Of a stretch of 64,000 bases of DNA, positions 27,958 through 37,542 are shown piece after piece. The DNA comes from Dyadobacter subterraneus. GTDB lineage: Bacteria; Bacteroidota; Bacteroidia; Cytophagales; Spirosomataceae. The position numbers and the translations under genes were made by a program. The notes beneath the pieces were generated by a model, which was not told the origin of the DNA, did no database searches, and saw nothing but the letters and a program-made list of their open reading frames with translations. The stretch lies in assembly GCF_015221875.1 (NCBI RefSeq), contig NZ_JACYGY010000002.1:805573-869572 (forward strand), given 5' to 3'. The first letter of the stretch is position 1. Every line of letters starts with the position of its first letter.

Positions 27958-28668
27958 ATGAAAAAATCTTCACAAGTATCACTAACCATTTTATTTTTCC
28001 TTTTTATATTTTCATCTGTTACAACAGCACAAATAAGTGTTGGTCTTAGAGGTGGGGTAAACTTTGCCAACTTTTCGGTAGAAGGCAGCGATCAGGATTT
28101 CCCTTTTAAAGCCAAAACGGGCCTAAACTTTGCTGTTTTGTTTAATCTGCCCATTAGCGCTTCTACCAGTATTCAGTTTGAGCCGGGATTTTCTCAGAGA
28201 GGCGCAAGAATTTCTGAGAAGATAGATCAATTTGCAAACAATCAGCAAATCAGAGTTGAGGTTAAAGGAAAATTATTAGTGAATTATATTGAAATGCCCG
28301 TTTTATTTCAGTACAAACCTAAATTAGGAAAGTTAGAAGGCATACTTTCCTTAGGGCCGGAGCTGCGTTTGATGACAAATAATATGAGAGCTAAATCCAG
28401 CTCAAAGGCTTATGTTAATGGAGAATTGGTTAGCGAAACAAGTGAAGATGAAACATACGGTTCTGGTGACGATACACATAAATTTGACTATGGAATTGTA
28501 GGTGGCGCGGGAGTGTCGTATTCGCTGGGTTCCTTAAAAGTTTTTGCAGAAGGGCGTTATCATTTTGGATTAAGAAATCTTGCAACGTCTGTTGATGGCG
28601 ACGATTCGAAAGTTCATAATCGTGGAGCTTCCGTTCATTTAGGTATACTTGTACCGATTGGAAAATAA
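27958..28668 (+). CDS. PorT-like outer-membrane beta-barrel protein
   Basis: 236 residues with a signal peptide (cleavage after TTAQ, near residue 26). The mature part has alternating hydrophobic strands typical of an eight-stranded outer-membrane barrel of the Bacteroidota PorT/OmpW-like group: ISVGLRGGVNFANFSVEG, SIQFEPGFSQRGARI, VNYIEMPVLFQYKP, GGAGVSYSLGSLKVFAEGRYHFGL. Localisation outer membrane. The name does not imply a role in type IX secretion; many family members have no assigned function. Confidence 0.87.
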   Translation: MKKSSQVSLTILFFLFIFSSVTTAQISVGLRGGVNFANFSVEGSDQDFPFKAKTGLNFAVLFNLPISASTSIQFEPGFSQRGARISEKIDQFANNQQIRVEVKGKLLVNYIEMPVLFQYKPKLGKLEGILSLGPELRLMTNNMRAKSSSKAYVNGELVSETSEDETYGSGDDTHKFDYGIVGGAGVSYSLGSLKVFAEGRYHFGLRNLATSVDGDDSKVHNRGASVHLGILVPIGK

Positions 28669-28700
28669 AAAATGCGCTTTACTTGTTCAGAAAAGTATCA

Positions 28701-28730
28701 AACAGGATGTCCATACGGCATCCTGTTTTC
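28701..28730. terminator. bidirectional hairpin between barrel and NTF2-like genes
   Basis: AACAGGATG/CATCCTGTT, a 9-bp stem followed by TTC, between two convergent genes. Confidence 0.7.
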
Positions 28731-28738
28731 TTGAAATA

Positions 28739-29173
28739 TTATTGAACAGCCGTAAGTTGCACTGTTGCCACTTTCCAGCTTCCTCCCTTTTTTACAGAAA
28801 CAATGGTATAGGTAACTTCATTCTGAAAACCGTTGGATTCAATTTTCCCTTTCACGTTCCAGGTACCGGTTACCACGCCAACATCGCCATATTCACGTGT
28901 ACGGGCACCCGAGAGCATTCCGGTTTCAACGGAAAGGTATCCTTGTGCAACTGCCTGAGAAAGCATGTTACGATCAATTTGGCGCCCGTCAAAACTGACA
29001 ATGGAAAAATCGTCGGCTAAAATATTATTCAATGCATTACTGTCTTCATCCAAAAGTGCCTTAAAAAATGCATTGGAACATTCTGTGGCATTCATTGGTG
29101 ACGAAAAACCAGCCTGTGCATAAGTGGAAACGGAGCCGAAAGTAAGGAGGCCGAAAAGCAATAATCTTTTCAT
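28739..29173 (-). CDS. secreted NTF2-like (DUF4440/SnoaL-type) protein
   Basis: 144 residues from the ATG at 29173; the frame is open 14 codons further up, but the signal peptide MKRLLLFGLLTFGSVSTYAQ starts here. The mature part matches the NTF2-like fold used by DUF4440 proteins: helix CSNAFFKALLDEDSNALNNILADDFSIVSFDG, then strands with GVVTGTWNVKGKI and TYTIVSVKKGGSWKVATVQLT. No catalytic residues are obvious. Probably periplasmic; function unknown. Confidence 0.82.
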   Translation of the reverse strand: MKRLLLFGLLTFGSVSTYAQAGFSSPMNATECSNAFFKALLDEDSNALNNILADDFSIVSFDGRQIDRNMLSQAVAQGYLSVETGMLSGARTREYGDVGVVTGTWNVKGKIESNGFQNEVTYTIVSVKKGGSWKVATVQLTAVQ

Positions 29174-29379
29174 AAAGTATTTAAGGTTGATAAAAAATGT
29201 TGATGAAATCTGCAAAAAAGCTAAATGATGTGCAAATTTTTACAAAAATCTTAATGATTTTCTAACAGTCTGCAACTTCCAAAATCTTTGATTTCAATCA
29301 ATATATCTAACGGTTTCCTGTCTTGTGATTATATGAGTAGATTCGCCCTTTAATTAAGAACCCAACACGAAAATTTAAC

Positions 29380-29772
29380 ATGTTAAAAATAAAATCGTTC
29401 TTTTCTGTCTTAATGCTTTTTGTAATATTAACAAGCTGCTCAACACCTCCGGACAAACTTGGCAAGCTTGATGTCAAAAAATGGCGACAAGATCGTGGAG
29501 GATGCAAAGGAGAGCGTGTAACGTTAATTGACGACTTAAAGGCCGAACAAAAACAGTTGCTGGGAAAATTCGCAGACGATATCGGCAAAATTCTCGGCCG
29601 CCCTGACATTCACCAGCTAGGCGAGCGCAATACAAAATTCTATATATACTTTCTGGAAAAAGGATCGCAATGTGATGACATTACCAAAAAATCAGATGCT
29701 AAGAAAGTGATTTTGAAATTTAATGCAATCGGGTTGATGTCGGAGATTACTTATCAGAGCCGGCCTTTGTGA
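29380..29772 (+). CDS. small lipoprotein, unknown function
   Basis: 130 residues with a lipoprotein signal: hydrophobic SVLMLFVILTSC, lipobox cysteine about residue 21. The mature part is basic, with WRQDRGGCKGER and ADDIGKILGRPDIHQLGERNTKFYIYFLE, ending KFNAIGLMSEITYQ; the layout recalls small SmpA/BamE-like outer-membrane lipoproteins, but I cannot assign it. Convergent with nadD, with 4 bases between the stops. Confidence 0.8.
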   Translation: MLKIKSFFSVLMLFVILTSCSTPPDKLGKLDVKKWRQDRGGCKGERVTLIDDLKAEQKQLLGKFADDIGKILGRPDIHQLGERNTKFYIYFLEKGSQCDDITKKSDAKKVILKFNAIGLMSEITYQSRPL

Positions 29773-29776
29773 TTGG

Positions 29777-30349
29777 TCAAGCATAAAACTTCTTAATCCG
29801 TATCATCTCTTCCACAGGCTCGGAAACCATATACCGTATCGATTTTCCACTTTTAAGACAGGCTCTCAAATAAGTGGCGGAAATGTCCAGCAGGGGAGCC
29901 TGAACAAATTTTACGGCCGGATGATCTTTAAATTTGTGTGGCTGGGAATTCGGACGGGGATATACGTATAGACCTACATATTCCAGTATTTTGTCATGAT
30001 TTTTCCAGTTCGGAAATTGTGCAAGATTGTCTTCGCCCATGATCAGCTTGAACTCATGCTGAGGGAATTTTTCCTGCATTCTGATCAGCGTATCAATGGT
30101 AAAGCTGGGCTTTGGCATATGAAACTCTATATCAGTAACTTTTAACATGGAATTGTCGGCAACTGCTCTTGATACCAGATCAAAGCGGTCAAATTCATGC
30201 AATAAGCTATTATTTTTTTTAAAAGGATTTTGAGGACTTACCACAAACCAGACCTGTTCAAGATCTGTCCCGGTAGCCATGGTATTGGCTATGATAAGGT
30301 GACCAATATGTATTGGATTAAAGGATCCGAAAAACAGACCGATCTTCAT
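29777..30349 (-). CDS. nadD: nicotinate-nucleotide adenylyltransferase
   Basis: 190 residues. Makes deamido-NAD from nicotinate mononucleotide and ATP in NAD synthesis. Nucleotidyltransferase motifs GSFNPIHIGHLIIA (residues 8-21) and ISATYLRACLKSG (ISxTxxR, near 160) are intact. In Bacteroidota it commonly follows gmk, as here (110 bases apart), so co-transcription is likely. Confidence 0.95.
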   Translation of the reverse strand: MKIGLFFGSFNPIHIGHLIIANTMATGTDLEQVWFVVSPQNPFKKNNSLLHEFDRFDLVSRAVADNSMLKVTDIEFHMPKPSFTIDTLIRMQEKFPQHEFKLIMGEDNLAQFPNWKNHDKILEYVGLYVYPRPNSQPHKFKDHPAVKFVQAPLLDISATYLRACLKSGKSIRYMVSEPVEEMIRIKKFYA

Positions 30350-30459
30350 AAAATTTGTGGGGCTTTAAGCTGATAGAGGAGAAATTGCGAAAGAATTATT
30401 TAAAAATAAAATTCATGACAAAAATGACAAAATACTGACAAATACATGACATGAATTAT

Positions 30460-31029
30460 TCAGGCTTTAATAAATTCCTCAATAAGATTTTCTGCTTCTT
30501 TTAAAGCGTCTTCTAAATTGTCGTTAACAACCACAGTATCAAACTCATGTTCAAAACTTAGTTCATAACGAACTTTTGCAAGACGTGTTGCCAGTGTTTT
30601 TTCTGTTTCAGTGCCGCGGCCTCCAAGTCTGCGCTGGATTTCTTCCTCGGACGAAACTTTTACAAAAACAGCCAGCGCATTTTTTTCATAAGCTTCTTTC
30701 AATTTCAGCCCACCTTTCACATCCACATCGAAAACTACATGTTTTCCTTCATCCCAGAGTCTTTGAATCTCAGCTTTCAAAGTTCCGTAATAATTTCCGG
30801 CATACACTTCTTCCCATTCAGCAAATTCCTGATTTGCAATTCTTTGTCTGAAATCTTCGATGGATAAAAAGTAATAGTCTTTCCCGTCCACTTCATATTC
30901 GCGACGGGAACGTGTACAAGCCGAAACCGAAAACGCTAATTGCGAGGAATACTTATTTAAAAGATGCCGGACTATGGTTGTCTTCCCAGAACCTGATGGG
31001 GCAGAAAATATGATAAGCTTACCTTTCAC
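30460..31029 (-). CDS. gmk: guanylate kinase
   Basis: 189 residues. Phosphorylates GMP to GDP. P-loop [16 protein letters not shown] near the N-terminus; GMP-binding [19 protein letters not shown] and the [13 protein letters not shown] block follow. Normal length. It begins 10 bases after the anti-sigma gene, so it may share its transcript. Confidence 0.96.
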   Translation of the reverse strand: MKGKLIIFSAPSGSGKTTIVRHLLNKYSSQLAFSVSACTRSRREYEVDGKDYYFLSIEDFRQRIANQEFAEWEEVYAGNYYGTLKAEIQRLWDEGKHVVFDVDVKGGLKLKEAYEKNALAVFVKVSSEEEIQRRLGGRGTETEKTLATRLAKVRYELSFEHEFDTVVVNDNLEDALKEAENLIEEFIKA

Positions 31030-31039
31030 GCGGACCTGA

Positions 31040-31333
31040 CTAACTATTTACTTTGGATAAAATCGTATCCATAATACTCTGAGGGCAAGGTTTCTTCACC
31101 AATTTAAGAGTTAGTGATTCCTTTATGCATTTTTCAAGACGATACGCCTCGATACAAGGAAGGCATTTATCCATGTTTTCCCTGAAATGATCCTTTTCTG
31201 CTTCCGTAGCTTCATCATCGAGAATCGCCTGAATGATTTTCATGCATTCGGCATGATGCTCGCAACTATGCTTCATGGTTTGTTTTTGCGCTTCTTCTGT
31301 AACAGAAGGCGTATGGGAAGATGCATTCATCAC
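31040..31333 (-). CDS. zinc-finger-type anti-sigma factor
   Basis: 97 residues, soluble, Cys/His-rich: CEHHAEC near residue 24 and [20 protein letters not shown]. The CxxC pair of anti-sigma zinc domains is present; the histidine usually four residues before it is an asparagine, and a histidine lies eight before. It is 85 bases downstream of an ECF sigma gene on the same strand, the standard pairing. Being soluble and Cys-rich, it could sense redox state, but that is inference. Confidence 0.83.
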   Translation of the reverse strand: MMNASSHTPSVTEEAQKQTMKHSCEHHAECMKIIQAILDDEATEAEKDHFRENMDKCLPCIEAYRLEKCIKESLTLKLVKKPCPQSIMDTILSKVNS

Positions 31334-31418
31334 AAATTATGCTGGTAAATTGTTTTTTGGAATATATATGTACGACTGTACCCTATAACCCAATAGTGCA
31401 TAAAAAAAGTTTCATGGG

Positions 31419-32018
31419 TTATGAATCATAGCCCATTGAACTTGCATAACTTTTTAGTTTTTCTTTCAAAAGGTTACGCGCACGGTGCAATCTTGACCGG
31501 ACTGTACCTATCGGAATGTCAAGGATTTTGGCCATTTCCTCATAAGTAAATCCTTCAATGTCACACAAAATAATTACAGTACGAAAGTCAACAGGCAGTG
31601 CATTCAACGCATTGGCAACTTCGTCTCCAATTAGCTCCTGAACTGCATCCGCACGAAGGTCGACAGTGTAAGTTGTATCTGACGCTTCTTCGGAATTATA
31701 AGTAGTTTCAACTTCCTGATAATCTACTTTGGACGGTTCTTTACTTTTTTTACGATAATCGTTAATAAAGCTGTTTTTGAGGATACGGAAAAGCCATGCT
31801 TTGGCATTTGTACCTTGCTCAAAAGAAGAAATAAACCGGAAAGCTTTCAGGTATGTGTCCTGCACCAGGTCGTTTGCATCGTCTTCATCCATGGTTAGGC
31901 GGAAGGCGAAGTTATACATGGAGTCTATGTGTGGCATGAATTCACGATTGAAAATCTCGTAACGGAGATCGTCTGTGTATTCATTAGTGGTGATCGATTC
32001 TGACATGGCAACTGACAT
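31419..32018 (-). CDS. RNA polymerase ECF sigma factor (RpoE-like)
   Basis: 199 residues. Region 2: MYNFAFRLTMDEDDANDLVQDTYLKAFR with WLFRILKNSFINDYRKK; region 4: LPVDFRTVIILCDIEGFTYEEMAKILDIPIGTVRSRLHRARNLLKE. An acidic linker (about 100-130) separates them. Directs polymerase to a stress regulon, probably including itself. Followed by its likely anti-sigma gene. Start could be Met1 or Met5. Confidence 0.94.
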   Translation of the reverse strand: MSVAMSESITTNEYTDDLRYEIFNREFMPHIDSMYNFAFRLTMDEDDANDLVQDTYLKAFRFISSFEQGTNAKAWLFRILKNSFINDYRKKSKEPSKVDYQEVETTYNSEEASDTTYTVDLRADAVQELIGDEVANALNALPVDFRTVIILCDIEGFTYEEMAKILDIPIGTVRSRLHRARNLLKEKLKSYASSMGYDS

Positions 32019-32247
32019 AGGAATGCTGAATTTACAAAGATTATCAACAGCTCCAAATCGTACAAAGCAAATTTTGATGAATGGCGTTTCTAACTTCCTG
32101 AACTACCATTATTTCGGGATGCACATTTTTTCGCTGAAAGGACTTTTACCTGACATTAATAATCTCTAAAAAAGAAGAGACCATCGTTAATTCATGTATA
32201 AACATCAAATTTCGAGCCAAATATGGAGGGTAGGTCAAATTGTCATG

Positions 32248-32751
32248 TTACCTTCTTGAAAAAAGTTCCACGAGTACAATCATTATTAGTGTAAACAGGG
32301 CACTGGCCGCAATTCGAAGCAATGTATGCAATATCATGCCAAAATTATTCATCTCCATCAAAAAAAGCATTGCATGATGAACAAGAATTAAGGGAAGAAT
32401 GTAAGCCAAAAAGGCACCAATTCCCTGACTCCGGATTCCAATTTCTGTTCGTTCTGCTCCCTTGGATTCCATTTGATATTGAATCAGGAAGGGGCGGAGG
32501 TAAGCGATCAGGACAGTAGCTGCCGCATGCATTCCAAAAGTATTGGAGAAAATGTCAACAGTAAATCCAACGCCAAAGCCTATAAAGAGCAAATACATTC
32601 TGCTGATTTCTGTCGGTAAAATCAGAATACCGGCAATGTAAATAAAGCAAAAGGCATAGTTAAACAATACCATATTGCGCATGAAAAAGAGCTGCAGCAG
32701 CAGGTAAAGCAGAACCATTAAGGAATATTGTATTGCCTGGCGTAAACTCAT
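32248..32751 (-). CDS. mreD: rod shape-determining protein MreD
   Basis: 167 residues, about five membrane segments. Integral membrane member of the elongasome that links MreB filaments to wall synthesis. Weakly conserved family, assigned from size, hydrophobicity pattern (with DIFSNTFGMHAAATVLIAYLRP as in Bacteroidota MreD) and its place after mreC, with which it overlaps by 4 bases. Confidence 0.87.
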   Translation of the reverse strand: MSLRQAIQYSLMVLLYLLLQLFFMRNMVLFNYAFCFIYIAGILILPTEISRMYLLFIGFGVGFTVDIFSNTFGMHAAATVLIAYLRPFLIQYQMESKGAERTEIGIRSQGIGAFLAYILPLILVHHAMLFLMEMNNFGMILHTLLRIAASALFTLIMIVLVELFSRR

Positions 32752-33587
32752 TGGCGATCTCCTATGCGTTGTTTTAATTTTTCCTGTTCCCCAAGTTGCC
32801 GATTTTTCACCACATAGACATAAGAAAGGTTTCTAAAGTCGGTTGCCAGTTCAAGGCTGATATTGTAAAAAGTCTGATCGGGATGAACAGTGACGGATTT
32901 AACTTTCCCAACCATGATGCCTGGCGGGAAAACGGAATTCATATTGGAAGTTACGGCAGAATCTCCTTTATAAACTTTGGTGTAACGGGAAACGTCTACA
33001 AGATCCAGAAAATTAGGGTCTTTTCCTGGCCATTTGGCCGTTCCAATTTCCTTGCTTCTAACCAGTTTGGAAGAAACCATAAATTGGGAATGCAGGATCG
33101 AAGTAATGATCGAATAATTTTCTGAACAAAAACGTACTTTACCAACAACTCCGGTGGCAGAAATTACACCCATATCAGGTTGAATTCCGTCCTTAGTACC
33201 TTTGTCGATTGTAATGTAATTGTTGGTCCTGTTGATTTCATTATCTACAACTTTCGCAACGGTATACGTAAATCTTGAATTAAAAGCCGAATCCGGAACA
33301 TAACCAAGAGGAGCGTCCTTCGCATTTTTCTGACTTAGTGTCGCCACCAAAGCATTGAGCCGTGCGTTTTCTGCTGCAAGATCTGAGTTGACTTCGTCGA
33401 GATGGGTGTATTCCTGGGCAGAGCTGGAAAGGGCAAGTGTTTTGGCAACGTAGTAATTAGAGGTATTAAAATAAGTAGCACCCCAATACGAATTACTGCG
33501 CACAATTAACCATCCGCTGAAAACTTCCAGCAAGATAAATACCAAAAAGAAACGATTCCGGGCAACGAAATCTACTAGCTGAAGCAT
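32748..33587 (-). CDS. mreC: rod shape-determining protein MreC
   Basis: 279 residues. One N-terminal membrane helix (about 13-29), a coiled coil (about 63-90, LDEVNSDLAAENARLNALVA), then the two-lobed beta domain with NYITIDKGTKDGIQPDMGVIS and GVVGKVRFCSENYSII. Periplasmic scaffold of the elongasome. 67 bases after mreB; overlaps mreD. Confidence 0.94.
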   Translation of the reverse strand: MLQLVDFVARNRFFLVFILLEVFSGWLIVRSNSYWGATYFNTSNYYVAKTLALSSSAQEYTHLDEVNSDLAAENARLNALVATLSQKNAKDAPLGYVPDSAFNSRFTYTVAKVVDNEINRTNNYITIDKGTKDGIQPDMGVISATGVVGKVRFCSENYSIITSILHSQFMVSSKLVRSKEIGTAKWPGKDPNFLDLVDVSRYTKVYKGDSAVTSNMNSVFPPGIMVGKVKSVTVHPDQTFYNISLELATDFRNLSYVYVVKNRQLGEQEKLKQRIGDRQ

Positions 33588-33654
33588 GGGTTAATATATT
33601 CACACGCAACATGTCAGCTGATATTACAACTGACATGCTGTGAACGATCCTATA

Positions 33655-34680
33655 CTACGAAATCAAAACAGGTTTGTACAATTCCAGATTTTTAAGGACC
33701 TCACCAGTACCTTTTACCACCGCTTTTAACGGATCGTCTGCAATGTGTACAGGTAATTTAGTTTTTTGGGAGATGCGTCTGTCCAAACCATGGATCAAAG
33801 CACCACCACCCGTAAGCCAGATACCATTTTTGAAAATATCAGCTGAAAGTTCAGGAGGAGAAATCTCCAAAGCCTTCATTACGCCTTCTTCAATTTTAGA
33901 TATTGATTTATCCAACGAATAAGCGATCTCACTGTAAGTAACGCGAATTTCTTTTGGAATACCAGTCATCAAATCACGTCCGCGGACCTGGTAATCTTCC
34001 AATGCATTTTCCAATTCAGGAGAAGCTGATCCGATTGCCATTTTAATTAATTCGGCAGAACGTTCACCAATCAAAAGATTGTGTTCACGGCGCATGTAAT
34101 CAACAATATCTCTTGTGAAAACATCACCTGCAATACGTACAGATTGTTCACAAACGATACCTGACAATGCGATAACGGCAATTTCAGTAGTACCACCACC
34201 AATATCAACGATCATCACACCATTTGGCTGGGTAATGTCAATACCGATACCAATTGCGGCAGCAATCGGTTCATGAACCATGTATACTTCTTTTGCGCCA
34301 GCGTGTTCACATGAATCTTTTACGGCACGTTTTTCAACCTCAGTAATTCCTGATGGTATACAAACAACCATGCGATGGGACGGAGTGAAAAAGCGGCTGC
34401 CGGTATCAATCATCTTGATCATGCCGCGGATCATCATTTCCGCAGCGGTAAAGTCGGCAATTACACCGTCTTTTAGAGGGCGAATGGTCTTAATATTCTC
34501 ATTCGTCTTTTCATGCATTTGCATGGCCGTATGGCCTATCGCTAATACTTTGCCAGTGGTTTTATCCATGGCGATAATTGATGGTTCATCAACAACTACT
34601 GTATCTTTATGGATAATCAGAGTATTTGCCGTACCCAAATCAATCGCAATATCACTTGTCAAAAAATCAAACAATCCCAT
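33655..34680 (-). CDS. mreB: rod shape-determining protein MreB
   Basis: 341 residues. Actin-like ATPase that forms membrane-bound filaments guiding lateral wall synthesis. Phosphate-1 motif DLGTANTLIIHKD, MVVCIPSGITEVEKRAV, EPIAAAIGIGIDI and phosphate-2 MIVDIGGGTTEIAVI, WLTGGGALIHGLD near the C-terminus. First gene of mreBCD; it implies a rod-shaped cell. Confidence 0.97.
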   Translation of the reverse strand: MGLFDFLTSDIAIDLGTANTLIIHKDTVVVDEPSIIAMDKTTGKVLAIGHTAMQMHEKTNENIKTIRPLKDGVIADFTAAEMMIRGMIKMIDTGSRFFTPSHRMVVCIPSGITEVEKRAVKDSCEHAGAKEVYMVHEPIAAAIGIGIDITQPNGVMIVDIGGGTTEIAVIALSGIVCEQSVRIAGDVFTRDIVDYMRREHNLLIGERSAELIKMAIGSASPELENALEDYQVRGRDLMTGIPKEIRVTYSEIAYSLDKSISKIEEGVMKALEISPPELSADIFKNGIWLTGGGALIHGLDRRISQKTKLPVHIADDPLKAVVKGTGEVLKNLELYKPVLIS

Positions 34681-34721
34681 ATATATTTTTAAAATTTTCG
34701 CTCACTTTGATTTCAGGTGTG

Positions 34722-34751
34722 CAAAATTACAGATTATTACCCACAAACAAA
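34722..34751 (-). promoter_or_regulatory. mreBCD promoter
   Basis: Minus strand TTTG (34748-34751), 18 bases, TAATTTTG (34722-34729), an exact -7 box about 42 bases before mreB. Confidence 0.65.
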
Positions 34752-34856
34752 GGCATTTAACAAATTTCACTTTGGGGATGTTTTTTGGCCTGTATACAAG
34801 TGTGTTTTAGGCTTGTAGAATAGAATTTATAAATCCTGTGTACATTTGTTTCTAAT

Positions 34857-36359
34857 ATGGGAATCAAAGCACTTTTGAGCCATCCTTTGGCTAAATATAT
34901 TGTTGAAGAACAGCAAAACTGGATTGCAAAAAGCACCCAGGTGCAGGAAGAATGGCGTGCAAAACTGGTTGAAAAAGCAGTAAATACGAAGTTCGGAAAG
35001 GATCATTTCTTTAAAGATATTCATACTTATGAAGAATATAAAGAAGCAGTTCCGGTTCGGGATTATGAAGATTTAAAGGGTTATATCGCCTATCTGAAAA
35101 ATGGGGAATCTGACATTCTCTGGCCGGGAAAACCGCTTTATTTTGCCAAGACATCAGGTACGACTTCTGGTACAAAATATATTCCCATAACAAAGGAATC
35201 AATTCCAAATCATATAAATTCGGCCAGAAACGCTATTTTAAGCTATATTGCTGAAACAGGAAAGGCTGAATTTCTGGACAATAAACTGATCTTTCTTTCA
35301 GGAAGTCCTGTGATGACAGAAACCGGCGGCGTACTAACCGGACGTTTGTCAGGTATTTCCAATCACCACGTTCCTGCCTATTTACGGGCGAATCAATTAC
35401 CAAGTTACGAGACCAATTGTATTGAAGACTGGGAGACGAAACTGGACAAAATCATTGATGAAACAATAGACCAGCCTATGTCGCTGATCTCCGGAATTCC
35501 TCCCTGGGTTCAGATGTATTTTGACCGGATTATTGACAGAACAGGAAAGAAGATCAAAGACGTTTTTCCGGACTTTTCTCTCTTTATTTATGGCGGCGTA
35601 AACTTTGAACCGTATAGAGCAAAACTTTACGAATCGATCGGAAAAAGAATCGATTCAATTGAATTGTATCCGGCGTCAGAAGGTTTCTTCGCCTACCAGG
35701 ATTCCCAAATGGAAGAAGGGCTGCTTTTGCTCTTAAATTCAGGCATCTTTTTCGAGTTTATTCCGGTTGAAAACTTTTTTGACGACAAACCGAAAAGGCT
35801 TTCGATCAAAGAGGTTGAGATCGGTAAAAATTATGCGGTAGTCGTAAGTAGTAATGCCGGCCTTTGGGGTTATTCCATTGGTGATACGATCAAGTTTGTT
35901 TCAACGGATCCGTACCGGATTTTGGTGACCGGGAGAATTAAACATTTTATTTCCGCTTTTGGAGAACATGTCATTGGCGAAGAGATTGAAAAAGCACTTC
36001 GCTATGCCATGGAACGTCATCCGGAAGTGGAAGTGGTTGAATTTACCGTTGCGCCGATGGTCACACCAAATCAGGGAAGTTTGCCATATCACGAATGGTT
36101 TGTTGAATTTGCAACGTTGCCGGTAAATATGGAACAGTTTGTGAATGATATTGACAGGCGGCTTACGGAATTAAATGTTTATTATGATGATTTAATTAAG
36201 GGAAGCATTTTACGTAAGTTGGTAATGACTCCGTTGCGTAAAAATTCCTTTATCGATTATATGAGAGCCAGCGGAAAATTGGGCGGGCAAAATAAAGTAC
36301 CCAGACTTTCCAACGACCGGAACATCGCAGATGCGCTGACGAAGATTAATTCGCTGTAA
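34857..36359 (+). CDS. GH3-family acyl-adenylating enzyme
   Basis: 500 residues. Member of the GH3 superfamily, named for plant auxin-responsive genes; these adenylate a carboxylate and transfer it to an amine. ATP motif 1 AKTSGTTSGTKYIPIT (about residue 98), motif 2 ELYPASEGFFAYQ (about 270) and a C-terminal domain with VTGRIKHFISAFGEHV are seen. Bacteroidota carry such genes widely; substrate unknown. A TACATTTG box at 34841-34848 lies only 9 bases before the ATG, so the transcript may be nearly leaderless. Followed by dxr after 19 bases, probably one operon. Confidence 0.9.
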   Translation: MGIKALLSHPLAKYIVEEQQNWIAKSTQVQEEWRAKLVEKAVNTKFGKDHFFKDIHTYEEYKEAVPVRDYEDLKGYIAYLKNGESDILWPGKPLYFAKTSGTTSGTKYIPITKESIPNHINSARNAILSYIAETGKAEFLDNKLIFLSGSPVMTETGGVLTGRLSGISNHHVPAYLRANQLPSYETNCIEDWETKLDKIIDETIDQPMSLISGIPPWVQMYFDRIIDRTGKKIKDVFPDFSLFIYGGVNFEPYRAKLYESIGKRIDSIELYPASEGFFAYQDSQMEEGLLLLLNSGIFFEFIPVENFFDDKPKRLSIKEVEIGKNYAVVVSSNAGLWGYSIGDTIKFVSTDPYRILVTGRIKHFISAFGEHVIGEEIEKALRYAMERHPEVEVVEFTVAPMVTPNQGSLPYHEWFVEFATLPVNMEQFVNDIDRRLTELNVYYDDLIKGSILRKLVMTPLRKNSFIDYMRASGKLGGQNKVPRLSNDRNIADALTKINSL

Positions 36360-36378
36360 AGTTTTTATTAAAGAAACC

Positions 36379-37542
36379 ATGTCAAAAAAAAGAATAGCCA
36401 TTTTAGGCTCCACAGGTTCTATCGGAACGCAGGCTTTGGATGTCATTGAAGCCAATCCGGAAATATTTTCTGTGGAAGTGCTCACAGCACAAAACAATGC
36501 AGATTTGCTGATCGAACAGGCAGTGAAGTTTTTGCCAAAGGTGGTTGTGATAGGCAACGAGTTGTTTTATGACAAAGTGTCTGCCGCACTTTCTTCTTTT
36601 TCCATAAAGGTATATGGTGGAAATTCGGCGTTGGTTTCCGTTGTAGAATCTGATTCTATTGATATTGTGCTAACAGCAATGGTTGGTTACGCAGGTTTAT
36701 TACCAACCATCCATGCCATAAAAGCGGGAAAAGATATTGCTCTGGCAAATAAAGAAACGCTGGTTGTGGCGGGAGAATTAATCACGAATCTTGCCAAAGA
36801 ATATAATGTCAGCATTTACCCGGTTGATTCAGAGCATTCTGCGATTTTCCAATGTTTGGCGGGAGAAGAAAATAATCCGATTGAAAAAATAATCCTGACG
36901 GCTTCCGGCGGACCGTTCCGTGGAAAAGATAGTGCTTTTTTAGCATCGGTTACCAAACTGCAGGCACTCAAACATCCGAATTGGAGTATGGGGGCGAAAA
37001 TTACGATTGACTCCGCCACATTGATGAATAAGGGTTTGGAAGTAATTGAAGCCAAATGGTTATTCGATCTTTCTGCAAACCAGATTGATGTGATCGTTCA
37101 CCCGCAAAGCATTATTCATTCGATGGTGCAGTTTGAAGATGGAAGTATCAAAGCGCAAATGGGCTTGCCCGATATGAAATTACCAATTCAGTATGCGCTT
37201 CATTATCCATACCGATTGAAGTCATCTTTTCCAAGATTTGATTTTACGGCTTATCCTTCATTAACCTTTGAAAAGCCGGATCTGGAAACTTTCAGAAACC
37301 TTGCCATTGCTTATCAGGCGTTGGAGAAAAAAGGAAATGCGGCATGTATTGTAAATGCAGCCAATGAAATTGCAGTTGAAGCGTTCCTTCAGGATAGAAT
37401 TGGTTTTCTGGAAATTTCGGATGTGATTATTGAAAGCATTGCTAAAATTGATTATGTTGAAAATCCGACTTACCTTGACTACGTTGACACCAATGAAGCT
37501 ACAAGGCGCTTTGCCTTGGAAATGATACAAGTAAAAGTTTAA
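36379..37542 (+). CDS. dxr: 1-deoxy-D-xylulose 5-phosphate reductoisomerase
   Basis: 387 residues. Rearranges and reduces DXP to MEP with NADPH, second step of the isoprenoid pathway. NADPH motif GSTGSIGTQALDVI (residues 10-23), metal and substrate site PVDSEHSAIFQCLAGE, ASGGPFRGK, IDSATLMNKGLEVIEA and HPQSIIHSMVQFEDGS. Normal length. It is between the GH3-like gene and a membrane protein gene that starts directly after its stop codon. Confidence 0.97.
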   Translation: MSKKRIAILGSTGSIGTQALDVIEANPEIFSVEVLTAQNNADLLIEQAVKFLPKVVVIGNELFYDKVSAALSSFSIKVYGGNSALVSVVESDSIDIVLTAMVGYAGLLPTIHAIKAGKDIALANKETLVVAGELITNLAKEYNVSIYPVDSEHSAIFQCLAGEENNPIEKIILTASGGPFRGKDSAFLASVTKLQALKHPNWSMGAKITIDSATLMNKGLEVIEAKWLFDLSANQIDVIVHPQSIIHSMVQFEDGSIKAQMGLPDMKLPIQYALHYPYRLKSSFPRFDFTAYPSLTFEKPDLETFRNLAIAYQALEKKGNAACIVNAANEIAVEAFLQDRIGFLEISDVIIESIAKIDYVENPTYLDYVDTNEATRRFALEMIQVKV

